From contig JAWNGF010000001.1 of the NCBI GenBank assembly GCA_037039685.1, positions 3,658,001 through 3,722,000 on the forward strand: a stretch of DNA of 64,000 nt, given 5' to 3'. Below the pieces are notes generated by a model. It searched no databases. It was given only the letters and a program-made list of their open reading frames with translations, and was not told where the DNA came from. This document shows positions 54,427-64,000 of this stretch, piece by piece (within the stretch, counting starts at the first letter, position 1; every line of letters begins with the position of its first letter). The DNA is from Ceratobasidium sp. AG-K (lineage: Eukaryota > Basidiomycota > Agaricomycetes > Cantharellales > Ceratobasidiaceae). A program made the position numbers and the translations under genes.

Positions 54427-57400
54427 ATGGAGACCAAGCTCCCAAACGCTCATCTGCCAGTAGATGTATCTGACACGATATCCAACCCGTCTCTGTTCTC
54501 GACGGAGCATTCGGCCTCTAGCACAGTCCCCTCCTCACCTGCTTCCATCGATGGCAAGCTACTTAGCCAACCGTCGATATTCCCAAGCCACTTCCCCGCG
54601 CTTCCGTTGACTACTCCGCCCTCTACCGTGAGCGCTCACGACACTCAGACGCCTGATCACTGGGTTATGAGAGATGACCGTCTTGTGCGCCTGACGGGCA
54701 AACATCCGTTCAACTGCGAAGCGAAGCTTAATGACTTGTTTACGGCGGTGAGTGGTCCCGCTCTGTAAATGCACGTATTTCTGACACAATTCACTCAGGG
54801 ATTCCTCACGCCAACTGAGCTTTTTTATGTACGCAACCACGGCGCCGTCCCGCGTGTCGATGACAGCGCTGCCAGTGCTTGGACAGTCCGGGTGCACGGG
54901 CTAGTTAAGAATGAGTGTACTTTCAGCCTGGACGACCTCAAGACCAAGTTTCCTGTAGTAACCTTGCCAGTCACATTGGTCTGCGCCGGCAATCGCCGCA
55001 AAGAGCAAAATATGGTACTTAAAGGACTCGGGTTCAACTGGGGCGCTGCAGGAGGTGGGTTATCGTGATTTCAGCACCAATTAAGACGTCTAAGCAGTGC
55101 CGCCTAGTTTCAACCGCCCTCTTTACTGGCGTCTATCTTGCTGATGTCCTTCAGCATGTCCAGCCGATCCATCCGACCGCCAAGCACGTCGTTTTTGAAG
55201 GGACCGACTCGTTGCCCAACGGGCCCTATGGGACTTCGCAGCGCCTTTCTTGGGCAGCGAGTCGGGAAAAGGGAATGCTGCTTGCGTGGGCAATGAACGG
55301 GTTGCCCTTGACACCGGACCACGGGTTCCCCCTGCGTGTCGTCGTGCGTCTAAAAAAGTTTATCCTTTCCATAGAGATTGATCTTCGTCACGTAGATTCC
55401 TGGTCAGATTGGTGGACGATCAGTAAAGTGGCTGAATCGTATCGAAGTGAGCGATCTTGAGAGTCAGCATTACGTAAGTTGACGCGCCCACAGCCGAGGG
55501 TCCCAGTTCAAGTGCTGATATATTCTGTAGCTTCACTTCTTTGACAATAAAGTCCTACCCACTCAATTGTCCCCCGAGCAAGGTTCGTACCAGCGACCGT
55601 ATTTTATGCCACCGTTCTGACATCAGTTTTAGCACGGGACGAGAAAAAGTGGTGGTACGACCCAAAGTAAGTAGTGGTTCGTTGGAAGAGCACACAAAAA
55701 TGCTTACTGCGTCCCCTAGCTACATAATCAAGTGAGCCAGCACACTTCCAACCACCAGAGCGTTTGTTTATTGGCATTTGTGGTAGCGACTTGAATGTCA
55801 ATAGCGCCATTGCGAAACCCGATCATGAGGAGATTGTGCGAGTTCCCACTAGCGACGAAGCCGATGCGTTATACCCAATTCGTGGTTATGCCTATGCAGG
55901 AGGCGGCCGTCGCATCACCCGCGTAGAGATATCACTCGACGAAGGCAAGACTTGGGCTTTGGCTGAAATGTGAGCGATTGCTTTCCACCGCGGCACAGGA
56001 ATTAATCTTTGCCGGTAGAACTTATCCCGAAGACCTGTATCGATCGGTATGCTTCCAAGATGAGTCCTATGGAACCCTGGACCTAACCGAGCGAGATACC
56101 TGCTTGTAAGCCCTATCGTCTCGTTATTCAGTTTTCCACTGCTGAATACGTGCCAGCTGCTGGTGTTTCTGGACCTTTCCTGTCACCCTCGGGGACCTCA
56201 GCAAGTGTAACGCGATTATATGCCGTGCAATGGATGAGAGTCTCGCATTACAACAGCGAGACATGTATTGGAAGTGAGTTTTCTATCCTCCATCACCGGC
56301 ACCAACTAATTACCACTGACAACTCCAGTCCGACGGGGATGATGAAGTAAGTGAACTCCAAATTAAAGCTTTGAATCGGTGCTGACTTCGTTTTCAACAG
56401 CAATTGGTAACAAAATTAATTCCCCGCGGCGTAATCCCATGCTAACATTTCACAAGGTGGTTCCGGATTGCCATTCACCGTGTTGAGACCGATGGTCAAA
56501 CGATCTTGAGGTTCGAGCACCCCACTCTTGCGGGTACGGCTGCGGGGGGATGGATGCAAGTGAGGATCAATAATTCCCGTTTGACTGGCTGGTACTTATC
56601 GCAAATATAGCGCATGAAGGACATTGGCCAAAGCATCACCAGTCCGTCGTTCGGGCCAGCCGATGTGCATCCCATTCAAGAAACTCAAACGCGAGCGCTG
56701 CCTGATGTGATTTCGATGAAGAACTCCGCTGTCAAGCGGATGATCACCATCGAAGAGCTCAAGGCCCAGCCCAAGGATAAACCTTGGTTTGTAGTCGATG
56801 GAGAAGGTGAGTAATAGTGTGTATTTCTGCAATTGCATGTGAGTGACTATGATTGATGTAGTTTACGATGGGACTGGCTATCTTGCCGATCATCCTGGAG
56901 GTGCAGATTCCATCCTTCTCGCGGCCGGAGAGGATGCTAGCGAAGACTTCTTTGCCATCCATAGTCCCGACGCGAAGAAGAAAATGCCTGCCGTACGTGC
57001 ATTTGTGCACTCCAGTCGCTAGGGCGATCACTAACATCATTACTGTTCAGTTTCACATAGGAACTCTTGTCCAAGGCGGATCAATCGCTGGGACAGCTTC
57101 AACAGAGCCTGATGAGATATCACCCACGTTCCTGCACAAGGCCAAGTGGAAGTCCGTCAAACTTCAGAATATTACCCCGATTTCTCCCGACACATCAATC
57201 TTCCGATTCGCGCTACAGGCACCAGATCAGGCTTTAGGTCTGCCAGTCGGACAACACGTGTTTGTAAGACTGAGGCGGAAAGATACGGGAGAGATAGTTC
57301 AGCGCGCATATACTCCGGTTTCCCGTGAGAGAGAGGTTGGACACATTGACTTGCTCGTCAAGTAGGTAGATTTTCTTTATGGGATGCTCGTTAACTAAAC

Positions 57401-58070
57401 TTTCGGTAGAATGTACCTACCTACGGATGACTACCCCCAGGGGGGAAAGATGAGCGTTGGGTTCCACCAACTTATAGTTGACGACACGGTCGAGCTCAAA
57501 GGCCCGCTTGGCTCCTTCGTATGGAACGGAAACGGCGTGGCGCTCTGGAGAGGCATAGAACGCCGGGTGAAGAATATTGGGTTGATCTGTGCAGGTAGCG
57601 GTGAGTCGATTGCACGTTTGTCGCTCGTACAACTCCTAACGCATGTTATCAGGGATCACCCCAATTCTTCAGGTCCTCCGTAGTGTCCTGGAAGATGAGA
57701 GCGACTACGACACGACTCTCTGGCTTCTTGATAGCAACCGCACCGAGCAGGATATTTTATGCAGGGATGAACTACTGTCGTTTTCAGAGCGAAAGGGCAG
57801 GATGAAAGCTCATTTTACGCTCAGCAAATCGCCAAGCGATGGGTGGACGTTTAGTACGGGCCGGATCAACGATGAGATGATGAAGGCACACCTTCCACCT
57901 CCTGATGCAGAAGAAACCTTGATATTGATTTGTGGTGCGTGTGGACAAATTATGCTCCAGGATCTTAGCTCACTCCCATTTTAGGCCCAGATGCGCTAAT
58001 CAAACACACCGTGAAGCCAGGACTAGAAAGGCTGGGCTGGGACACTTCGAAGACTCTAGTTGTATTTTAG
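54427..58070 (+). CDS. niaD: Assimilatory NAD(P)H nitrate reductase
   Basis: Cytosolic enzyme reducing nitrate to nitrite with NAD(P)H, using molybdopterin, heme and FAD in series. ATG at 54427 ([17 protein letters not shown]); stop 58068-58070; many short introns. Molybdopterin domain: [11 protein letters not shown], then [11 protein letters not shown] with the Mo-ligand Cys; an intron at about 55346-55399 restores [20 protein letters not shown]. Dimerisation domain to [19 protein letters not shown] and WNVMGMMNNWWFRIA. Cytochrome b5 at 56740-57050 with the heme His pair in DHPGGAD and [15 protein letters not shown](P)H domain: [40 protein letters not shown] and, at the end, [20 protein letters not shown]. 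Spliced frames appear intact throughout. Confidence 0.95.
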
Positions 58071-58707
58071 TATTAGGTTCTTGCTCTCGATTTGGCTGGA
58101 GAGAATGGAATTCGGAGATAAGTCAAGCGAGATGCAAAGACATGGTACACTACAACGACCCTGCAAACATCACCTGATAACTGGTGGTGACACGGAATGA
58201 AGTTCCCGGCCATCTCAAAGCCCATATTTATATGGGTTACCATTAGTGCCTGTGGCCAAGCATATGATAACCGCATCGATATCCATCGAGTAGCTGGAGC
58301 CGTAAGCCTAATGCGCATCAGTCTGGAGCGACGCATGTTGGAATAAAGAACTCGGCGGTTCGGGTGCGGTGATATTTTGTCTAAACGAAATTAGAAATTC
58401 TCATCTACATGAGGATACCAGCCTTTGAACTCGGTCCCATGTTTTAACCATACAACTATCTCCTCCCGTATCCGGGCCATTCCAAATCATTATAAATATC
58501 GAGCTCATCCCCCGTCCCACCCGGTAAGTGAGCATCTTGGCGGCTGTGGTCCATGTTGGTACACCTCAGCCATTCGTGCCACTGGTTATGAAAAGTGGCT
58601 TCAGTTGATCTAAGTTTCCGGCCTGTCGCGAGATCAGACACCACTTGACCACATTTTTGACCAACACTCACTCCAGCACGTATGCAGATTGAATTCCGGT
58701 CTTCGGC
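58071..58707. other. Intergenic, no gene seen
   Basis: No coding similarity recognised; presumably the 3' flanks of the two converging genes. Confidence 0.45.
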
Positions 58708-60602
58708 CTAAGTAAAGGACTCTATCAGCGCATTCGAGGCGGCCTGTCTGACCGCCTTGGCTGCTTCGTGAATTGTTCCCCGCGCCGAATTCCGCATTTC
58801 CTGTTGCACGGAAGCAAACCCCTCATCCCACTGGTCCCATAACGCCTCCCGGACCTGGCCTCATGTTTCGTTTTCTTGGTCACCATTCAAATGACGAATG
58901 AGCCTCCGGGAACTGTCTTTCGATGTATCCTGCGCATTGGTCACATGGTGTTCCAATTAGCATCTCAGGTCTCCTGGGTCGCGAAACGCCTCTCTGTATC
59001 CGTCTCCGCCTCTAAAAACTGTTCGGTGTTGTAAAGCTCTTCAGGATCAATGTTTTGATCTGTTTTGAATCCCCCAGGTGAGACCCCGGCAGACTCGTAA
59101 CATGCGTCAAGAGCAGCTTTGGTAGATCTGTCGATCACGCGGGCCAGGCCATGTACGCATACGGCGTCTATAAATGCGCCCGCTATGAGTTCTGGATGGA
59201 ATATCCTTCAACGAAATAACCATATGGAGTTGCTTGGGTGGAATTTAAGGTGGTTTCTTCGTCATCACAGAGACCAGAAGCGTCGTCCGACGGGTGGTAA
59301 TATGAAGGTATAGTGCCTAGCCCATTGACACCCGCGAAGCCAAGCGCCTACCACACGATGACCCATACTTGGCTCCAGATTGCGTCCCCTGCCACGTCTG
59401 CGCCAATATCAGGTATATGATCTCCCCAGAGCGCAAACTGAAGCTGATGCTGCATAGCTTCACTGCCACCATGGCATATCAATTTCGACAGCAATTGCGA
59501 CATCTGGACAGTGACGCTCGAAGTAGATAAAGCCGATAATAGCCTTGGCTGAAAGCTAGTGTGAAGCTTCCAATTCAATATTCGACGCAGACATTTCCAC
59601 ACAGTGTCTAATGGAAGGAATTCCACTGGGTGCCAATGAGCACGTAGCGCTTCAATGACTTTGGCTCACATCATGGATTCTACCATGGAAAGGATCACTT
59701 CAAGCAATGACCTGATTGCTGTCGCTGCAAGTGGCGCGGAGAACGTAGACAGAAGTCCACCCTCGAGGCTGTCAACGATAGATCCTACCAACGCCATGTC
59801 CCAACGCGTGGAGTAACGCGCAGTGATGCACATAATTGTCCTCGAGAAAAAATAGCAGTTGAATCTTTGAAGTTTATATTGGCAAGAGTGTCGATCGCAC
59901 CCTCTCTCGTAGCATATTCGGAGAATAAATATCAAGTTCACTCGCCCGTAAAGATCCAGTCGAGCCCCGCACTTCGACAATACGTCGTCTGTAAAGTGAG
60001 GAAAGCCAAGGATCGTGTCCATTGCTTTTGAACCATCCGGTAGCATCGCCTCCATCTGCTCGTAGGGGTGAGCCCTCCGATCCAGCCTACATTTTGTACC
60101 ATCGAGGAAGGACACCAGGACATACTCGTGGCTAAAGAAACCTTTCGTTTTCCAGAGTTCAACTTTGGATATCCTTTGACACACCCTTGCGGCGTACCAC
60201 TGGAAAATAGGGCCAGCCCAATCCCACCCGCCTGGTTTGAAGTCAAAACACACCCAGTACAGCGTGTATCGTGTTGTTCAACCGTGGGATCATGCAGCAC
60301 AGGAGAGAGGAGTACGCGCGGGAGCACGACGATTATTTGTGATGTCTGAGGAGCGTTCAAGTCGGCTTATGTGTGGGACAGTAAGCACTCTGGTACCAGA
60401 CAAAGGATTTTCCAACGTCAACGATGGTGGCGAAAGGCCATGACAAATCCGAGGAATGGCCCAACTCAAATTGATTAGCCGTGGCTCGTGGCCGGAAGAG
60501 TTGGTCAGTGCCACTTTGGTTATCCTTGTATTGATCCTGAATGAGTACCAACGAGCGACGGGAAAAAGCTAATCTACGATAATCGTCAGTGCTCCTAAGC
60601 AA
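58708..60602 (-). pseudogene. Unrecognised multi-exon protein, possibly damaged
   Basis: Coding-like segments on the minus strand, in order: 60602-60440 (RRSLVLIQDQYKDNQSG); 60270-59935 (YWVCFDFKPGGWDWAGPIFQ, KVELWKTKGFFSHEYVLVSF); about 59935-59666; 59626-59348 (FLPLDTVWKCLRRILNWKL); 59110-58985 (ESAGVSPGGFKTDQNIDPEE); and 58945-58708, ending QQEMRNSARGTIHEA to NALIESFT. Short introns would join several of them. One in-frame TGA (near 58858-58860, between NET and GQVREALWDQ) falls where a Trp codon (TGG) would fit, and I could not build a clean splice model through 58945-58985. I do not recognise the family. It is either a gene with odd splicing or a recent pseudogene. Confidence 0.4.
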
Positions 60603-61429
60603 ACGAGAACCAACAGGTAAACGGGTACTTACTAGCCCCTACCATCACGTTGTGGAGAAGTCCGCATAATTTGCATTTTTCTCGCCCGGGGAGACAAGGT
60701 AATGACGAATGAGACGGAATACTCAATATATGCACGGTATTCGCGAGGGAGCGATGGACGATTGAGATGTAGTTAGTTTGTACATTTGATGCGCATTGCG
60801 TGATGAAACGTAGATGTTCCTAGCCGAAACAAGGGCCGCTATCACAACGCAAACCCCGCATCCGAGAGTATTTTGAATGACTTGCCACCAACTGCCTCAA
60901 GCCTGCATATCACAAGGTCCAGCGCCTCGTGTCCCTAGTATTTCGGATCAGCCAGCTCGCATCGGGTCTATTTCCCAGATCTGATTTATTATACTAAACG
61001 TTGGCTATGACGATTTTGGGGTCCCTACATCCTACTATCCTCCATACTCGCGGCTTGAAACGAGACTATCATTACATCTGGTCTGATGGCTGTAATTTTC
61101 TATTCGACTCAGTAGATATACAATACTGACGGATTACGCATAGCATAAGTTGGTATACAGCCCTAACCGCTGTCAAAGTGCGTTAATGGGCGCATATACA
61201 GGCATCCACTTGACACGCACACGCCCCCCCCCTCCTCAGCCTACCCTATCATCTTCGAGCTTTATATATTGCACAATTCCGCCTACAATCAACATGTAAA
61301 ATATCCTGTTTCGTAGCCAGATACATGCACCTACCTACGATTATGCGCATTTGAATTTAGAGGAGATCACTCCTATTTCCAGTTCGAAGCTACCAACCCC
61401 TATCTCCCAGCTTCCCAGTTTCACCGACC
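60603..61429. other. Intergenic, no gene seen
   Basis: AT-rich sequence between divergent genes. A C-run at 61224-61233 and TATATA at about 61264 precede the next ATG. Confidence 0.45.
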
Positions 61430-63036
61430 GTGATGCCCAAATATCTCTTCCTTGTCCTCTGTGCCGCATTCGTCGTTGGCCAACACGTTCGACCGTTATT
61501 GAAACCGATTCCACACCGACACGCTCTTCGGGGACTGCCGGACCCCCGATATCCTCAGAACTCTGTCAAATACGACCAAGCCTCTCAAAAGCCCACTGCA
61601 AAACCAGCTCGACTTCGAGCGAACCTTCCTGTCTTTGAGCTTACCTATGGCCATGATGCAGAGTACGAGCTTGGTCGGGCATTGGAAGAGAGGGTGACGG
61701 TCAGGGGTCGTCCTTTGGCGGGGTGGCCACACGAGCTGCAACCTGATTTGACGAATTTCAGTTGGATGGTGTACGATAGGCATGTCCCAAGGAGTTTCTC
61801 CAACCGTGTGTGGCTAACGAAATGTCCGGTAGGAAACGGCAAGTGCTGAGTGGCACCCCTCCTGCAACCCAACCGGCTTTCCTCTACCCATACGCGCTAT
61901 CGTCCTTGGACGTATACATATATATTGGAAACGAGCGGTCTTACAGGTTCAGGACCGTCCTTAGAGTATCCACGGGTCCTCGGATCGCATCAGATTCACC
62001 AGACTCTAGCCCCATGGCGACAAGTATAGCTGGTATCTCGAACCCGTCCAGCGAGACGAACTTGCGCCCGCACGGAATAGTTCTAGGGATGATGGTCGCT
62101 GCATGTGTCTTGCTCTTGCTCTTGGTACTCGGTGGTCTAGGATGGCTCATCGCGACTCGAAGATACTTGAAGAATCCCGAAAACTCGCTAGCCCACGCCC
62201 AACCGCCCCGGAGCTCGCCTCGCACTTCCGAACCGAGAGGACGCTCGGTCATACCCCGCTGGAGACAATCTGAGAGCAACGTTCTTCCACCCGACTCGTC
62301 TGGAATCAGCTCGGCCCGGCGACGCGTTCGGACGGCTGACCCTGGCGCAAGCCCGACTATGCCTTGGTTCCAGCAAGCCCCTGTCCGGTCATTTCAGACC
62401 ACACCTGAAAAATCTCCTCGCTCGGGGACGCGAAAGCGCGCGGCAACGCTGTTGCAGACGACCCACACGCGTGCGATCCGAGGGTCTCCTAAGCTTGGAT
62501 CGAGCAAGGGCACACTTGCATCCCGGCCCGAGACTGCAGGCCCCGAACCCAGGATGTCTTCGCCTAGATTGGGATCCCGACTTGGGATTGCGCTGACGAC
62601 CAGTAATGACGAGGTCAAGGAACGGCATTTTACAAACTCTTGGTGCAGTGCCCTACAGTTGGATCCATTCCAGTCGTCCAGTCTTTCCATCGAGCTGAGC
62701 AAGTTTGATAGCCAGAGGTGGGCTTGTGATCGACCAGCCTCGCCTACGCCAAACAAGGGGATGGGCGCGTCGGGCGATAGGACGATGAGCATGAGCGAGT
62801 TGCAGAGTTCTGGCACGACGATGCAAAATTCGAGTCCGTTTGAACACGAAGGCAATGCGTTTTGCGCGAGTTTGCTTTCTCCGACCGCTCTGGGATCGAA
62901 TAAAGAAGGGACCCCTATGCCAGGGACGAATCGAATCCTCCCCACAAGCTCGAGCCTGGAGCGGTCAAAGTTGGGAAGTTTGAATCGGGACCAGAGTTAT
63001 GCCGAACGGACGAATCTACTGGCATGGCACTACTAG
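61430..63036 (+). CDS. Putative secreted/type I membrane protein with Ser-rich tail
   Basis: From the ATG at 61430 the N-terminus MPKYLFLVLCAAFVVGQHV is a good signal peptide. About 115 residues of ectodomain follow (FELTYGHDAEYELGRALEER). The frame stops at 61849. From an overlapping frame (ATG 61822) a long open stretch continues to 63036 with one transmembrane helix (GIVLGMMVAACVLLLLLVLG, near 62080-62145). After it come the basic residues RRYLK and a Ser/Pro/Arg-rich cytosolic tail. A donor at 61829 (GTAGGA) and an acceptor near 61946 could define an intron, but that join is not in frame, so the exact link is unresolved. The layout (signal peptide, short ectodomain, one TM, long disordered tail) is common among fungal surface proteins. 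No family recognised. Confidence 0.5.
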
Positions 63037-64000
63037 CGCCACCCCCAACTTCCGACTCCACGCAACAGCCATTGGGCCTCTCGTTTGATTCATTTTTCTC
63101 CCCGTCGACAACTGGGCTCAAACATCGGCACTCGAAAGCGAAGCTTGGGGACCTCGATATGGAGACGTGTCGTCGGAGCGGATCGTAAAAATTGGACGTT
63201 CGCAGGAAACACTCGCGACGGTTTACGTCACTGCGTCCGAGGCGGGTGCGTCGCCTGTCAACTTTGGCCCCGCGACGTCGAGCACGGGGCATGGAGCAGC
63301 GGAGAATATCGGGGTCATCGGGAGTCCTTCAACCTTGCATTCTCAGATGGCCGAACTGGATGATATTTCAAGTCCACACTTGGATGCCGAGGGTACGGGA
63401 GTATTGGTTGCAACGACAAGTGTAGGGCAAGATTTGAAAGAGTCGGTGTCGAACCAGTCGCTCAGCGTGGAGTATGGGCGAGGGGACCAATCTCTTCGTA
63501 CGCTCAATAGCTTCCCGACCATCATGCGAGGGAGCCTGTCATGTTTTCCTCGAGACGTGGAGCTGAACACACCGGTAATTCCTTTGGATGGACCAACAGA
63601 GCTGGGTCATTGGGAGCCATCGGATATTGTGCTGCTTCCGGCTGACGATCTGTGCTTGGGATGCATCCGGCTGACCCGAGTGGAAGACGAGTCAGATCCT
63701 GGATCGGAGAGCGAAATAGTGGTGGCTGAAGTGGCTACTAGCATCAGGTCGGCAGAAGACTCGATCATATCTGCTGGTGAGGGGACCAGCCGCTCAGAGG
63801 CGCGAACGGAAGAGGACTCTATCCTGTCGCCCAACCTCAGCCAAAAGACGGGCGAAATTGATGATTCAATCGCGGGAAAAGAGACAAGCGCTGCAGATTC
63901 GATCCTGGTGAGCATCGGTGGTTGTTTGTGGGAGCAAGGCTAACGTGGGTGCAGAGCGAGGAGGTAGACAGAAGTTCGAACGGGCTGAGATACGCGTCGC
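63037..64000 (+). CDS. Acidic Ser-rich open frames, likely 3' continuation, partial
   Basis: Coding-like sequence in changing frames: 63024-63188 (MALLAPPPTSDSTQQPLGLS) and 63167-63943 (EVATSIRSAEDSIISAGEGT, SDPGSESEIVVAE). It has low complexity, is acidic and serine-rich, and contains no recognised domain. It may be the tail of the preceding membrane protein, joined by introns I could not fix, and it may run beyond the window. Confidence 0.35.

Overview
This window looks like part of a basidiomycete (Agaricomycete) chromosome, probably a Rhizoctonia/Ceratobasidium-type fungus. That placement is an inference. It rests on genes split by many 50-65 bp GT-AG introns, a fungal nitrate-assimilation cluster containing a Rieske-type NAD(P)H nitrite reductase, and chromodomain Ty3/gypsy retrotransposons. 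The window has two very different halves.

Left part (1-40180): accessory, repeat-dominated DNA. It opens inside the 3' half of a RAD50 homologue. The coiled-coil exons there are open, but the C-terminal ATPase lobe is broken by at least six frameshifts. Then come a (CCTAA)n tract, a foldback MITE split by an intact Tc1/mariner element and a second MITE, and a diverged 670-bp duplication. At 8002-14950 lies a young full-length chromovirus (element A) with near-identical LTRs and a 5-bp target duplication. It is followed by a 163-bp satellite array. Next are three degenerate copies of a second chromovirus family (family F): a truncated copy at 17042-18788, a minus-strand copy without integrase at 18789-25010, and a copy without reverse transcriptase at 29683-36009. 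Two large foldback elements, an 83-bp minisatellite and several solo LTRs with clear target duplications fill the rest. No host gene was recognised between about 2.4 and 40.2 kb.

Right part (40182-64000): compact host genes. An acyl-CoA dehydrogenase (-) and a CCAAT-binding HAP3/NF-YB subunit (-) are followed by an RGS-domain membrane protein (+). Then comes a complete nitrate cluster: nitrite reductase (-), nitrate transporter (+) and nitrate reductase (+). Together these three take up nitrate and reduce it via nitrite to ammonium. Nitrite reductase and the transporter diverge from one GATA-site-rich promoter. A damaged or unusual hypothetical gene (-) and a putative signal-peptide/single-TM protein (+) end the window.

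The strongest candidate for something undescribed is element A. Its predicted transcript leader has no ATG for about 1.49 kb, from the TATA box to the gag start. CAT, the same triplet on the other strand, occurs about 18 times after the LTR, and U3 holds ten ATGs. Yet the leader carries two long open frames that contain no methionine codon, one encoding a roughly 200-residue coiled coil. The element also shows a Tf1-like self-priming signature and a canonical -1 slippery site between gag and pol. Second is family F, in which three diverged copies share a Cys/His-rich third ORF after the chromodomain.
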